A stretch of 64,000 nt of DNA from Paenibacillus sp. MSJ-34 (GTDB lineage Bacteria > Bacillota > Bacilli > Paenibacillales > Paenibacillaceae). The translations under genes and the position numbers were made by a program. The notes under the pieces are model-generated. The model was not told the origin of the DNA. It was given only the letters and a program-made list of their open reading frames with translations, and did not search any database. Shown piece after piece: positions 1-6,817 of this stretch (positions are counted from its first letter, which is position 1; each line of letters begins with the position of its first letter). The stretch lies in NCBI RefSeq assembly GCF_018918005.1, contig NZ_JAHLPR010000019.1, positions 1 to 64,000 of the forward strand, in the 5' to 3' direction.

Positions 1-21
1 TCGGGTTCTTTAGCATACGCA

Positions 22-44
22 TTTTTGAAAATTGCTTTCAAAAA
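22..44. promoter_or_regulatory. Perfect 9-bp dyad, possible operator
   Basis: TTTTTGAAA and TTTCAAAAA flank a 5-base spacer (ATTGC). The geometry resembles a LacI- or AraC-type operator, but the centre lacks the CG of a catabolite response element. It sits in the gene-free stretch 1-179 beyond the 3' end of the ThuA gene, so any target gene would lie left of the window. Nothing else was recognised in that stretch. Confidence 0.25.
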
Positions 45-179
45 CACGTTTACATCGATAATTTTAACTCAAGCACCCCAAATTGAGCCTCAATCGCCCG
101 GTTTATTCCGAGATCCTATATTCAATTGCATCTATAGTTTAGCAAAAATATGAAATAATTCCATCCATTTTATCGTGTA

Positions 180-908
180 TCATTCCCCGCCGATCGCTTC
201 AAGCGGCTTCGCGTTGCCGTATTTCGGCGCAATCCGGCCGGAAGGCGCCGCCCAAGCGGCAGCGTTCGCGATCACGCGCCGAATTTCTTCATTATAATAG
301 GTCGGATACGTTTCGTGGCCGGGACGAAAATAGAAGATTTTCCCTTGGCCGCGCGAATAACAGCAGCCGCTGCGGAATACTTCTCCGCCTGCGAACCAGC
401 TGACGAATACGAGCTCATCCGGCTGCGGAATATCGAAATGCTCGCCGTACATTTCTTCTTGCGGCAGCTCGATATATTCGCCGATCCCTTCCGCGATCGG
501 GTGACCGGGCGACACGACCCAGAGTCTTTCCTTTTCTCCCGCTTCCCGCCATTTCAGGTCGCAGCTCGTGCCCATTAATTTTTTAAATATTTTCGAGAAG
601 TGGCCGGAATGCAGCACGATCAGTCCCATCCCTTGCAGCACGCGCTCATACACTTTTTGCACGATTTCGTCCTTTACCTCGTCATGAGCCATATGTCCCC
701 ACCAAATCAACACGTCCGTCGATTGCAGCACCTCGTCGGTTAGGCCGTGATCGTTCTCGTCCAGCGTAGCGGTGCGTACCGCGTACGTTCCGGACAAGCC
801 TGCGGCGATGGCCGTATGAATCCCGTCGGGATACACTTCCTTAACGCGATCATGCTGTTTCTCATGGCGAAATTCATTCCAAACGGTAACGTTTAACGTA
901 GCTGACAT
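180..908 (-). CDS. ThuA-like domain protein (trehalose utilisation family)
   Basis: This 242-aa protein belongs to the ThuA-like family, which has a class I glutamine-amidotransferase-like fold. Visible hallmarks are the early strand ending in LIWWGH near residue 70, a [13 protein letters not shown] segment near 100, an HPI motif near 135, and [14 protein letters not shown] near 195-210, a typical ThuA C-terminal stretch. No catalytic Cys of true amidotransferases is evident. It is the last gene of a three-gene minus-strand operon with a Gfo/Idh/MocA dehydrogenase (25 bases upstream) and a sugar isomerase-like protein. Family members in such clusters act in sugar or polyol breakdown (known association); the substrate here cannot be read from the sequence. 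Confidence 0.85.
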   Translation of the reverse strand: MSATLNVTVWNEFRHEKQHDRVKEVYPDGIHTAIAAGLSGTYAVRTATLDENDHGLTDEVLQSTDVLIWWGHMAHDEVKDEIVQKVYERVLQGMGLIVLHSGHFSKIFKKLMGTSCDLKWREAGEKERLWVVSPGHPIAEGIGEYIELPQEEMYGEHFDIPQPDELVFVSWFAGGEVFRSGCCYSRGQGKIFYFRPGHETYPTYYNEEIRRVIANAAAWAAPSGRIAPKYGNAKPLEAIGGE

Positions 909-933
909 TGGTTATTCTCCTTCATTTCCGTCA

Positions 934-2019
934 TTAGTTGTTGAAATAAACCGCTTTTCCCGTCCGAGCCGATTCGTAGATCGCCTCCAATATTTCCGAG
1001 ACGACGCAAGCTTGCTCCGGCGTGACAACCGGATCCGTATCGTTCTCGATCGCTTCGATCCATAGCCGCATCTCTACATCCGCCGGGTTGTCCCCGCTGC
1101 CGTCGTAGAAATCGACCCCGCCCGCATCCAGCTGAATTTTCTGTTCGTATAATCTTGCATGCTTTTCCCCGTTAATCGTCAAACCGTCCCACATATCGGC
1201 TCCGCCTTCGGTGCCGCACAGCGTGCATTTCGCTTCGCCCACCTGCAGCGTGTTCAGCGCCCAGCTCGACTCAAGCAGCACTGTCGCTCCGTTTTCCATC
1301 GTAATCATGCCGAATGCGGAATCCTCAACCGTAAATTTTTGCGGATCCCAAGGTCCCCAAGCGTTCGCGGCATTTTCCTTCGCCGATAGCTTATGGTAGG
1401 AAGTGCCGAGCACTACTTTCGGCTTGTAGTTGTTCATCATCCACAACGTCAGATCGAGCGCATGCGTACCAATATCGATCAACGGTCCTCCGCCCTGCTT
1501 CTCTTCATCCAGAAAAACGCCCCATGTCGGCACGGCGCGCCGGCGAATCGCATGGGCTTTCGCAAAATAAATTTCGCCCAGTTCGCCGTCCGAGCAGAGC
1601 CGGTGCAAATATCGGCTGTCCGCCCGGAACCGGTTGTTATAACCGATCGTTAATTTTTTGCCTGTCCGCTTGGCCGCTTCCACCATCATTCTCGCTTCCG
1701 CGGCCGTCTTCGCCATCGGCTTTTCGCACATGACATGCTTTCCCGCTTCCATAGCGGCGATCGAGATTTCCGCATGCGTATCGTTCGGCGTACAAACATG
1801 TACGATATCGATCGATTGATCGTCAATCAATTCTTTATAATCGCGATATACTTTAGCGTCGGCGCTTCCGAATCGCTCGGCCGCTTCCTGAGCGCGTTCA
1901 AAGCTAACGTCGCAAAAAGCCGCCATCTCCACGTTCGGCAATTTCTTCAGACTGGTCATATGTTTGCCGACTGCGATGCCGCCGCAGCCGATCATTCCGA
2001 CGCGATATATGTTAGACAT
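934..2019 (-). CDS. Gfo/Idh/MocA family NAD(P)-dependent oxidoreductase
   Basis: This 361-aa protein has the two-domain Gfo/Idh/MocA layout. The N-terminal Rossmann fold shows GMIGCGGIAVGKH at residues 8-20, and the CEKPMAKT segment near 98-105 carries the conserved Lys of the family's EKP motif. The C-terminal part contains GGGPLIDIGTHALDL near 176-190, with the conserved His that normally helps catalysis. Such enzymes oxidise or reduce a hydroxyl of a sugar, inositol or amino sugar. It lies 12 bases downstream of the isomerase-like gene and is followed by the ThuA gene, so the three are likely co-transcribed. The divergent AraC regulator at 2937 is the obvious candidate controller. Confidence 0.93.
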   Translation of the reverse strand: MSNIYRVGMIGCGGIAVGKHMTSLKKLPNVEMAAFCDVSFERAQEAAERFGSADAKVYRDYKELIDDQSIDIVHVCTPNDTHAEISIAAMEAGKHVMCEKPMAKTAAEARMMVEAAKRTGKKLTIGYNNRFRADSRYLHRLCSDGELGEIYFAKAHAIRRRAVPTWGVFLDEEKQGGGPLIDIGTHALDLTLWMMNNYKPKVVLGTSYHKLSAKENAANAWGPWDPQKFTVEDSAFGMITMENGATVLLESSWALNTLQVGEAKCTLCGTEGGADMWDGLTINGEKHARLYEQKIQLDAGGVDFYDGSGDNPADVEMRLWIEAIENDTDPVVTPEQACVVSEILEAIYESARTGKAVYFNN

Positions 2020-2031
2020 GATGTCATCCTC

Positions 2032-2793
2032 CTACGATATGAGATCCGAATGTTGCTTTAACCATTCCATACTGCTTGTTACGCTTGCCAGAGGCGGTTC
2101 CTGGCATTCGTCCTGCTCCACGACGAACCATTCGACGCCCGCCTTGCCGCCCGCTTCGATAACCGCTTTCAAGTCCAGTTCCCCTTGTCCCAAAATGACG
2201 GTTTGCCCGCGGCCGTCTTGCAATGTCCGTAAATCTTTCAAATGAATAAGCGGAACTCTTCCGGCATATTTGCCGATATAATCGACGGGATCATAGCCTC
2301 CGTGCCGCACCCAGCATACGTCAAGCTCAATTTGCAATTGTTCGGGCGTCATCGAGGCAAAGATTTGATCGAACAACAGCTTGTCCCCGATCTTCTCCGT
2401 AAACTCAAAATCATGGTTATGGTATCCGAAACGGATACCGTGTTCGCCCAATCTGCGGCTCGCTTCCGCAAAAACGGCGATCGTTCCCGGCAGCCCTGCT
2501 TCCGAACGGTCCTCTTCCGATAAATACGGACATACCACATAACGGCTTCCGATTGCCACGTTCATGGCGATTTCTTCGTCCAAATGCTCGCGAAGCCGTT
2601 CCAAGCCGACATGGCTTCCTACGGCGGCAAGACCGAGTTCGTCCAAAACCTGTTTCAACCGCTCGGGCTGCAGCCCCCCGTAACCTGCAAACTCGACTCC
2701 GGCATATCCGATCTCGGCGACCCGCTGTAACGTTCCGACGAAATCGCCGGCCGTTTCCTCGCGCAGCGTATACAATTGCAATCCGACTTTCAT
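2032..2793 (-). CDS. Sugar phosphate isomerase/epimerase family TIM-barrel protein
   Basis: This 253-aa AP-endonuclease-2-like TIM barrel begins MKVGLQLYTLREE and contains GYAGVEFAGYGG near 30-42, YHNHDFEF near 130 and ELDVCWVRHGG near 160. These are typical of xylose-isomerase-like or IolE/IolI-like isomerases that bind a divalent metal. The start is set at 2793 because AAGGAGAGG precedes that ATG; an upstream ATG at 2817 overlaps the ribosome binding site. It is first in the operon with the oxidoreductase and ThuA genes. The combination suggests oxidation followed by isomerisation or dehydration of a sugar or cyclitol; the exact substrate is not inferable. Confidence 0.88.
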   Translation of the reverse strand: MKVGLQLYTLREETAGDFVGTLQRVAEIGYAGVEFAGYGGLQPERLKQVLDELGLAAVGSHVGLERLREHLDEEIAMNVAIGSRYVVCPYLSEEDRSEAGLPGTIAVFAEASRRLGEHGIRFGYHNHDFEFTEKIGDKLLFDQIFASMTPEQLQIELDVCWVRHGGYDPVDYIGKYAGRVPLIHLKDLRTLQDGRGQTVILGQGELDLKAVIEAGGKAGVEWFVVEQDECQEPPLASVTSSMEWLKQHSDLIS

Positions 2794-2936
2794 AGACGCA
2801 TCCCGCCTCTCCTTCATTATAGATTCCGAATACTCTATTCTATTCTACCCTCATCATCGTTATAATGGGAATGAATGATATCACCTATTCATGAACTATT
2901 TTGCTAACTTAGCTATCTGGAAGAGGATGATCGAAC

Positions 2937-3770
2937 ATGAAGCATGAACCGGAACAGGTCGATGTAAACGTATTATCCGTAGGAAACGCAAGACATTTGA
3001 AACCGTACTACTCGAAAGAAAAAATAGCTCATTACCTCGTCAGGCTGCAGACGGAAGGATATGCCCATACATGGATCGACGAATCGTACGTCACCGTTCG
3101 GTCGGGCGACTTGCTGCTGTTTCAGCCGGGCGACGATTACGAGTTGAAAATCGGGTACCATAATCCGTACACGAACGAAACGCTGCCAAGATTCAACAGC
3201 ATGGATTATTATCTCATCTTAACGGGAACCTGGATCGATCAATGGTGGAAGGATGCGGACAGGCCGAAAAAATTAAGCCTCGGTCTCGACGACCGGCTGT
3301 TGACGGTGTGGCGGCAAATTGCGCAGGAGAAACGGCGGGTTCACGATCAAATCGAAGAGATTTCCAAATATTTGACGATGACGTTTTTCCTTATGCTCGA
3401 CCGAATGATGGATGAATACGGCGCTTCGCCGCGCAAATCGCGTTATGCCGCTTTATGCGACCAGATGAAGTATTTCGTGGAGCAGCGCGCCACGGAGCAG
3501 TTTACGCTGGAGCAAGTCGCGAGGCATGTCGGGCTTAGCCCGTCGCGCGCGGGCCATTTATTTAAAGAAACGTTCGGACAATCGATCATGGATTACGCGA
3601 TCGAAGTGCGGTTGTCCATTGCTTGCGAACGGATCGAATACAGTTCGTATACGTTGGAGCATATCGCGGAAGCATGCGGTTTTCGCAGTTATTCGTATTT
3701 CCACCGGACGTTCCGATCCAAGTTGGGCGTGTCCCCCAGCCGGTACCGCGAACTAAACCGGAGGAAATAG
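2937..3770 (+). CDS. AraC family transcriptional regulator
   Basis: This 277-aa protein has an N-terminal cupin-like sensing half (for example GDLLLFQPGDDYELKIGYHN at 59-78) and a C-terminal AraC DNA-binding domain at about 180-275. Two helix-turn-helix motifs are visible: FTLEQVARHVGLSPSRAGHLFKET and YTLEHIAEACGFRSYSYFHRTF, ending with the classic GVSPSRYR. It is divergent from the isomerase/oxidoreductase/ThuA operon across a 143-base gap, the usual arrangement for an AraC activator of a sugar operon. No typical -35 box was found for the operon, which would fit activator dependence (inference). The gene ends in a strong hairpin terminator. Confidence 0.93.
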   Translation: MKHEPEQVDVNVLSVGNARHLKPYYSKEKIAHYLVRLQTEGYAHTWIDESYVTVRSGDLLLFQPGDDYELKIGYHNPYTNETLPRFNSMDYYLILTGTWIDQWWKDADRPKKLSLGLDDRLLTVWRQIAQEKRRVHDQIEEISKYLTMTFFLMLDRMMDEYGASPRKSRYAALCDQMKYFVEQRATEQFTLEQVARHVGLSPSRAGHLFKETFGQSIMDYAIEVRLSIACERIEYSSYTLEHIAEACGFRSYSYFHRTFRSKLGVSPSRYRELNRRK

Positions 3771-3791
3771 ACGCCGGCAGACGGCGACAAG

Positions 3792-3855
3792 AATGCCCCC
3801 TGCCGGCACGACAGATCGAATCCGTGCCTTCGCAGGGGGCATTGTTTATCTTTTA
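3792..3855. terminator. Bidirectional terminator between araC gene and floT operon
   Basis: AATGCCCCCTGC (3792-3803) pairs with GCAGGGGGCATT (ending at 3843), with GGCAC/GTGCC extending the stem inward. Plus-strand reading is followed by a T-rich run (TTTATCTTTTATT). It lies between convergent genes and probably serves both. Confidence 0.85.
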
Positions 3856-3990
3856 TTGTTCGCGTTTATTGATATTGTTCAAGCTCGGGGGATAGTCCGC
3901 GGCTTTATCCGCCTGCAGCGTTATCGCTTCTTCCTTCAAACGCGATTTGTTTTGCAGGTTGTTCTTTTTCTCTGCTTTGTTGTTCGGCAA
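3853..3990 (-). CDS. Small Asn/Lys-rich hypothetical protein (45 aa, TTG start)
   Basis: A TTG at 3990 is preceded by a near-ideal ribosome binding site (AGGAGGTGATG) and opens 45 codons: MPNNKAEKKNNLQNKSRL, then an acidic-basic middle with EEAITLQADKAADYPPS, ending NINKREQ. It has no Cys, no signal peptide and no membrane segment. Composition (hydrophilic, Asn/Gln/Lys-rich) resembles minor spore or small structural proteins, but no specific family is recognised. It lies 53 bases downstream of floT and just before the shared terminator, so it is probably the third gene of the sigma-W-type yuaF-floT operon, in the slot held by yuaI in Bacillus subtilis. The coding call rests on the ribosome binding site and position. 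Confidence 0.6.
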   Translation of the reverse strand: MPNNKAEKKNNLQNKSRLKEEAITLQADKAADYPPSLNNINKREQ

Positions 3991-4043
3991 GGAACATCAC
4001 CTCCTCGCCATAGGATGCCGATTTTCCCCCGCTTTCAACCAAG

Positions 4044-5582
4044 TTATTCTTTATCGCTCGCAGGCTTGTCGGCCGTGACGTTGCCGTCTTTCGGCGCTTT
4101 GCCTGCAGGCAGCGCGGATTTGGCGGCCGAAGCGCTTGTTTTTTGCGTCAAGCCTTGAATGAGCCGCTCAAGGTCGATCCCGGACACGCTCTTGAGCATT
4201 TCCGGCGCCGTTGCCATCAATTGCGTCACATAATTGCTGACTCTGGCGGCGCCTTCCCCGTTCCCCGTATCGACAACGGTCAGCTTATCGATCGATTGCA
4301 AAGGAGCGGCGATCCGTTCGGCAAGTTCAGGCAGCATTTTGACGATAATATCGAGCACCGCCGCTTCGCCGAATTTCTGGAACGCTTCGGCCAGCTTTTC
4401 CTTCGCTTCCGCTTCCGCCAAACCGCGCAGCCGGATCACTTCCGCATCCGCGGTACCTTTCGCCCGTTCCGCTTCGGCAATGGCCAGACCGTCGAGCCGC
4501 TTCTGCTCCGCATTCGCCTTCGCTTGCGCTTCGATGGAATATTGCAGCGCCTCCGCTTCGCGCATTTTCCGCGATTTCTCCGCTTCCGCCGCCTGCTCGA
4601 CGGCATATTTGTCCGCATCCGCTTTTTTCTTCACTTCCGCGTCGTATTGTTTTTGGCGCACGAGAATTTCTTTTTCCTGCAGATCGATTTCCCGCTCTTT
4701 GCGAACCAATTCGACCTTCATCTGCTCCTCGACCATCGTCTGCTTCGCTCTTGCCTCCTGAATGTGGTAGGCTTGGTCCGCTTCGGCCTTGGCCGTATCT
4801 TGTTCCTTCTTAAACGAGGCGACTTTCAATTCTTTTTCTTTCGACGCCTCCGCGATATTCGTATCGCGCAATAATTCGGCCTTCTGACCTTCTTCCTCGG
4901 CCTTCGCTTTCTGGATGCGGGCGTCGCGCATAGCCTCCGCTTCCGCAATTTCGGCATCGCGCTTAACGGCGGCAATCCGCGGTTTCCCAAGCGCGTCCAA
5001 ATATCCTTGCTTGTCGCGTACGTCCTTAATGGTGAAGGAAACGATTTGCAGCCCCATTTTTTTCAAATCTCTGGCCGCCACGCCCTGCACTTCTTGCGCG
5101 AATTTGTCGCGGTTGCGGTACACTTCCTCGACCGTCATCGAACCTAGAATCGCCCGCAGATGGCCTTCGAGCACTTCTTGGGCTTCGCTCTTCAAAGATT
5201 CGATCGGCTTGCCCATGAACTGTTCCGCGGCCGTCGCCACGTCTTCTACGGAACCGCCCACTTTAATAATCGCAACGCCGTCGGCGATAACCGGAACGCC
5301 TTGTTCCGTATAAACTTCCGGTGTCGAAACATCAAGCTTATGGGATAATAGCGATAGAAATTGCGACCGTTGAAAAATCGGCCAAATAAAGGCGCCGCCT
5401 CCGCGGACGATTTTGATTTTCCGCCCCGAATCGTCGGTGGCAATATTTTTGCTTCCGAGAAAAGATCCGGTTACGATCATCGCCGCATCCGGTCCGACCG
5501 TCTTGTATCTCGCCCAAAACGCGAGCCCCAACACGACGATGACCCCTACGACGATGGCGGGAACCAACATAAAATCAGGCAT
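4044..5582 (-). CDS. floT: Flotillin FloT (YuaG family)
   Basis: This 512-aa protein has one N-terminal hydrophobic hairpin (about residues 5-22), then an SPFH/PHB domain (about 25-190) with TVGPDAAMIVTG, KIVRGGGAFIWP and LDVSTPEVYTEQGVPV. A long Ala/Glu/Lys-rich coiled coil follows (about 190-390, many EA repeats), then a C-terminal KITVVDTG-like segment (here KLTVVDTGNGEG). It closely resembles B. subtilis YuaG, a scaffold of membrane microdomains. The start at 5582 is chosen because AAAGGAG lies 9 bases upstream; an ATG at 5591 abuts the site. It overlaps the end of the NfeD gene by 8 bases, so the pair is translationally coupled. Confidence 0.96.
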   Translation of the reverse strand: MPDFMLVPAIVVGVIVVLGLAFWARYKTVGPDAAMIVTGSFLGSKNIATDDSGRKIKIVRGGGAFIWPIFQRSQFLSLLSHKLDVSTPEVYTEQGVPVIADGVAIIKVGGSVEDVATAAEQFMGKPIESLKSEAQEVLEGHLRAILGSMTVEEVYRNRDKFAQEVQGVAARDLKKMGLQIVSFTIKDVRDKQGYLDALGKPRIAAVKRDAEIAEAEAMRDARIQKAKAEEEGQKAELLRDTNIAEASKEKELKVASFKKEQDTAKAEADQAYHIQEARAKQTMVEEQMKVELVRKEREIDLQEKEILVRQKQYDAEVKKKADADKYAVEQAAEAEKSRKMREAEALQYSIEAQAKANAEQKRLDGLAIAEAERAKGTADAEVIRLRGLAEAEAKEKLAEAFQKFGEAAVLDIIVKMLPELAERIAAPLQSIDKLTVVDTGNGEGAARVSNYVTQLMATAPEMLKSVSGIDLERLIQGLTQKTSASAAKSALPAGKAPKDGNVTADKPASDKE

Positions 5583-6117
5583 GCTGCTCATCTCCTTTTC
5601 CTATTTCGAATTGGGATACGCGGAGGACGCTTTCCTTCACATCGATCACGACAATTTCGGCTCCGGCCGGGATATCGGCAGCATCGAAGCTCGATGCGAT
5701 CTGATTCGTATTGCCGGCGCCGACCCGCACCATCACTTCCCCGTATCCGTGAGCGGGGATGGCCACTGTGACGCGGCCGACTTTACCGGCTAAATCCTGA
5801 AGCGAAAACCCGGTTGAAACTTCGCTGTTCGCCATCGGTTTGACGTATCCGAAATAGACCGCGGCGCCAAGCAATACGGCAATGATAACGGCCAACGCCA
5901 GAACGGCAATCCATCCGAGATCCGTATACTTGTCAAGCAAGATGCCGGCGCCGCCAAACGCGGTAACGGCGCTCGCGATCACCATCGGCTGCAAAAAGTC
6001 GACAGACAAAAAGTCGAGCAGACCGTCCAGCGCATTGCTCATTAAATCGCCGAGCACTACCGATACGACGGCGAACAAAGCGCCTCCCGCCAAACAAGCC
6101 CAAAATAGCGTAATCAT
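5575..6117 (-). CDS. yuaF: NfeD family membrane protein (YuaF-like)
   Basis: This 180-aa protein has about four hydrophobic segments in residues 1-100 (for example ITLFWACLAGGALFAVVSVVLG and WIAVLALAVIIAVLLGAAVYFGY) and a C-terminal OB-fold NfeD domain at about 115-175: GKVGRVTVAIPAHGYGEVMVR, then GAEIVVIDVKESVLRVSQF. It is the upstream partner of floT, as yuaF is of yuaG in B. subtilis, where the pair acts in membrane microdomain organisation. Ribosome binding site AGGAGGGGGAG precedes the ATG. A sigma-W-type promoter lies 45-70 bases upstream. A short TTACTTC/GAAGTAA hairpin occupies the leader at 6141-6161. Confidence 0.92.
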   Translation of the reverse strand: MITLFWACLAGGALFAVVSVVLGDLMSNALDGLLDFLSVDFLQPMVIASAVTAFGGAGILLDKYTDLGWIAVLALAVIIAVLLGAAVYFGYVKPMANSEVSTGFSLQDLAGKVGRVTVAIPAHGYGEVMVRVGAGNTNQIASSFDAADIPAGAEIVVIDVKESVLRVSQFEIGKGDEQHA

Positions 6118-6161
6118 GCGCTCCCCCTCCTGTTCACCCGTTACTTCCTTATATGAAGTAA

Positions 6162-6187
6162 TACGCTGTTAAATCCCGATCGTTTCA
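6162..6187 (-). promoter_or_regulatory. Sigma-W-type promoter for yuaF-floT
   Basis: On the minus strand TGAAAC (6187-6182) is followed after exactly 16 bases by CGTA (6165-6162), the ECF sigma-W consensus. In B. subtilis the yuaFGI operon is a sigma-W target, so motif and gene content agree. Confidence 0.85.
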
Positions 6188-6299
6188 ATATATTGGGACT
6201 ATAACCAATTATGAAGCATAGATATGGACTTTACAATACGGAAATACGCTAAATCGCCGCTTCCCGCATAGACGGTCTTCGTCAAGCTCACTCTATGTA

Positions 6300-6740
6300 A
6301 CTGCAATTTTCATTTACATTACCCGATTTGGGCGGAAACGGCCCTAGTAAGTGCATTTTTCCAGCTAATCTCGCCCAAATTTACATAAATAGGAAACTGT
6401 AGCTTGTTTAGTTGGATATTTGCAGTTGCTTTGCATCACAAGGCGGTTGTGCCGCGCATTAGACGGATTTTTGCAGTTAGACCCCACTAGCGCTGCATGA
6501 CATCTTCTAGCCGGGATACGGTTCCATGACAATATAACGGATTTCCAAGGTCTTATTTTTCTCGTTTCATCCGAATTTTCGGAATTAACGGATTTTCGAA
6601 CCGTTACCATGTCGCAATCGGCCTGAGAATCTTTGGTTTTTGGAGTTTCGATAAAAATAGAGACCTCAAAATCCGCTAACTCCGCCAAAACAGCGTTATT
6701 GGACAAAGTAAGGCCTCCAAAGTCCGTTAAACTTTGCTCA
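6300..6740. repeat. Gene-free region with degenerate inverted and direct repeats
   Basis: The 700 bases between yuaF and the nucleotidase gene hold no credible gene. Four related copies of a unit close to TAACGGATTTTNNAGGTC are visible: two on plus (6535-6553 and 6586-6602) and two on minus (6661-6679 and 6711-6730), so the pairs face each other. To the left, TTTGGGCG (6327-6334) and CGCCCAAA (6372-6379) form a second dyad with ATTTACA-like flanks. The word TGCAGTT recurs near 6420 and 6473. The layout suggests a dispersed non-coding repeat family; its origin is unknown. Confidence 0.5.
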
Positions 6741-6762
6741 TCCTTATCGAATCGTTTGTGGA

Positions 6763-6800
6763 AATGAAACCGCCCGCCTTCTTAGAGGAAAGCGGACGGT
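6763..6800 (-). terminator. Terminator of the nucleotidase gene
   Basis: On the minus strand ACCGTCCGC pairs with GCGGGCGGT (one G-T pair) across a 14-base loop, followed by TTTCATTT. It sits 18 bases past the stop codon of the LysM nucleotidase. Confidence 0.75.
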
Positions 6801-6817
6801 AATACTTCAACTTGCAA

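Noticed and set aside
6365-6706. 113-codon minus-strand reading frame in the repeat-rich gap
   Set aside because: It lies across the repeat units, has no ribosome binding site, shows no recognisable domain and reads through both orientations of the repeats. Treated as non-coding.
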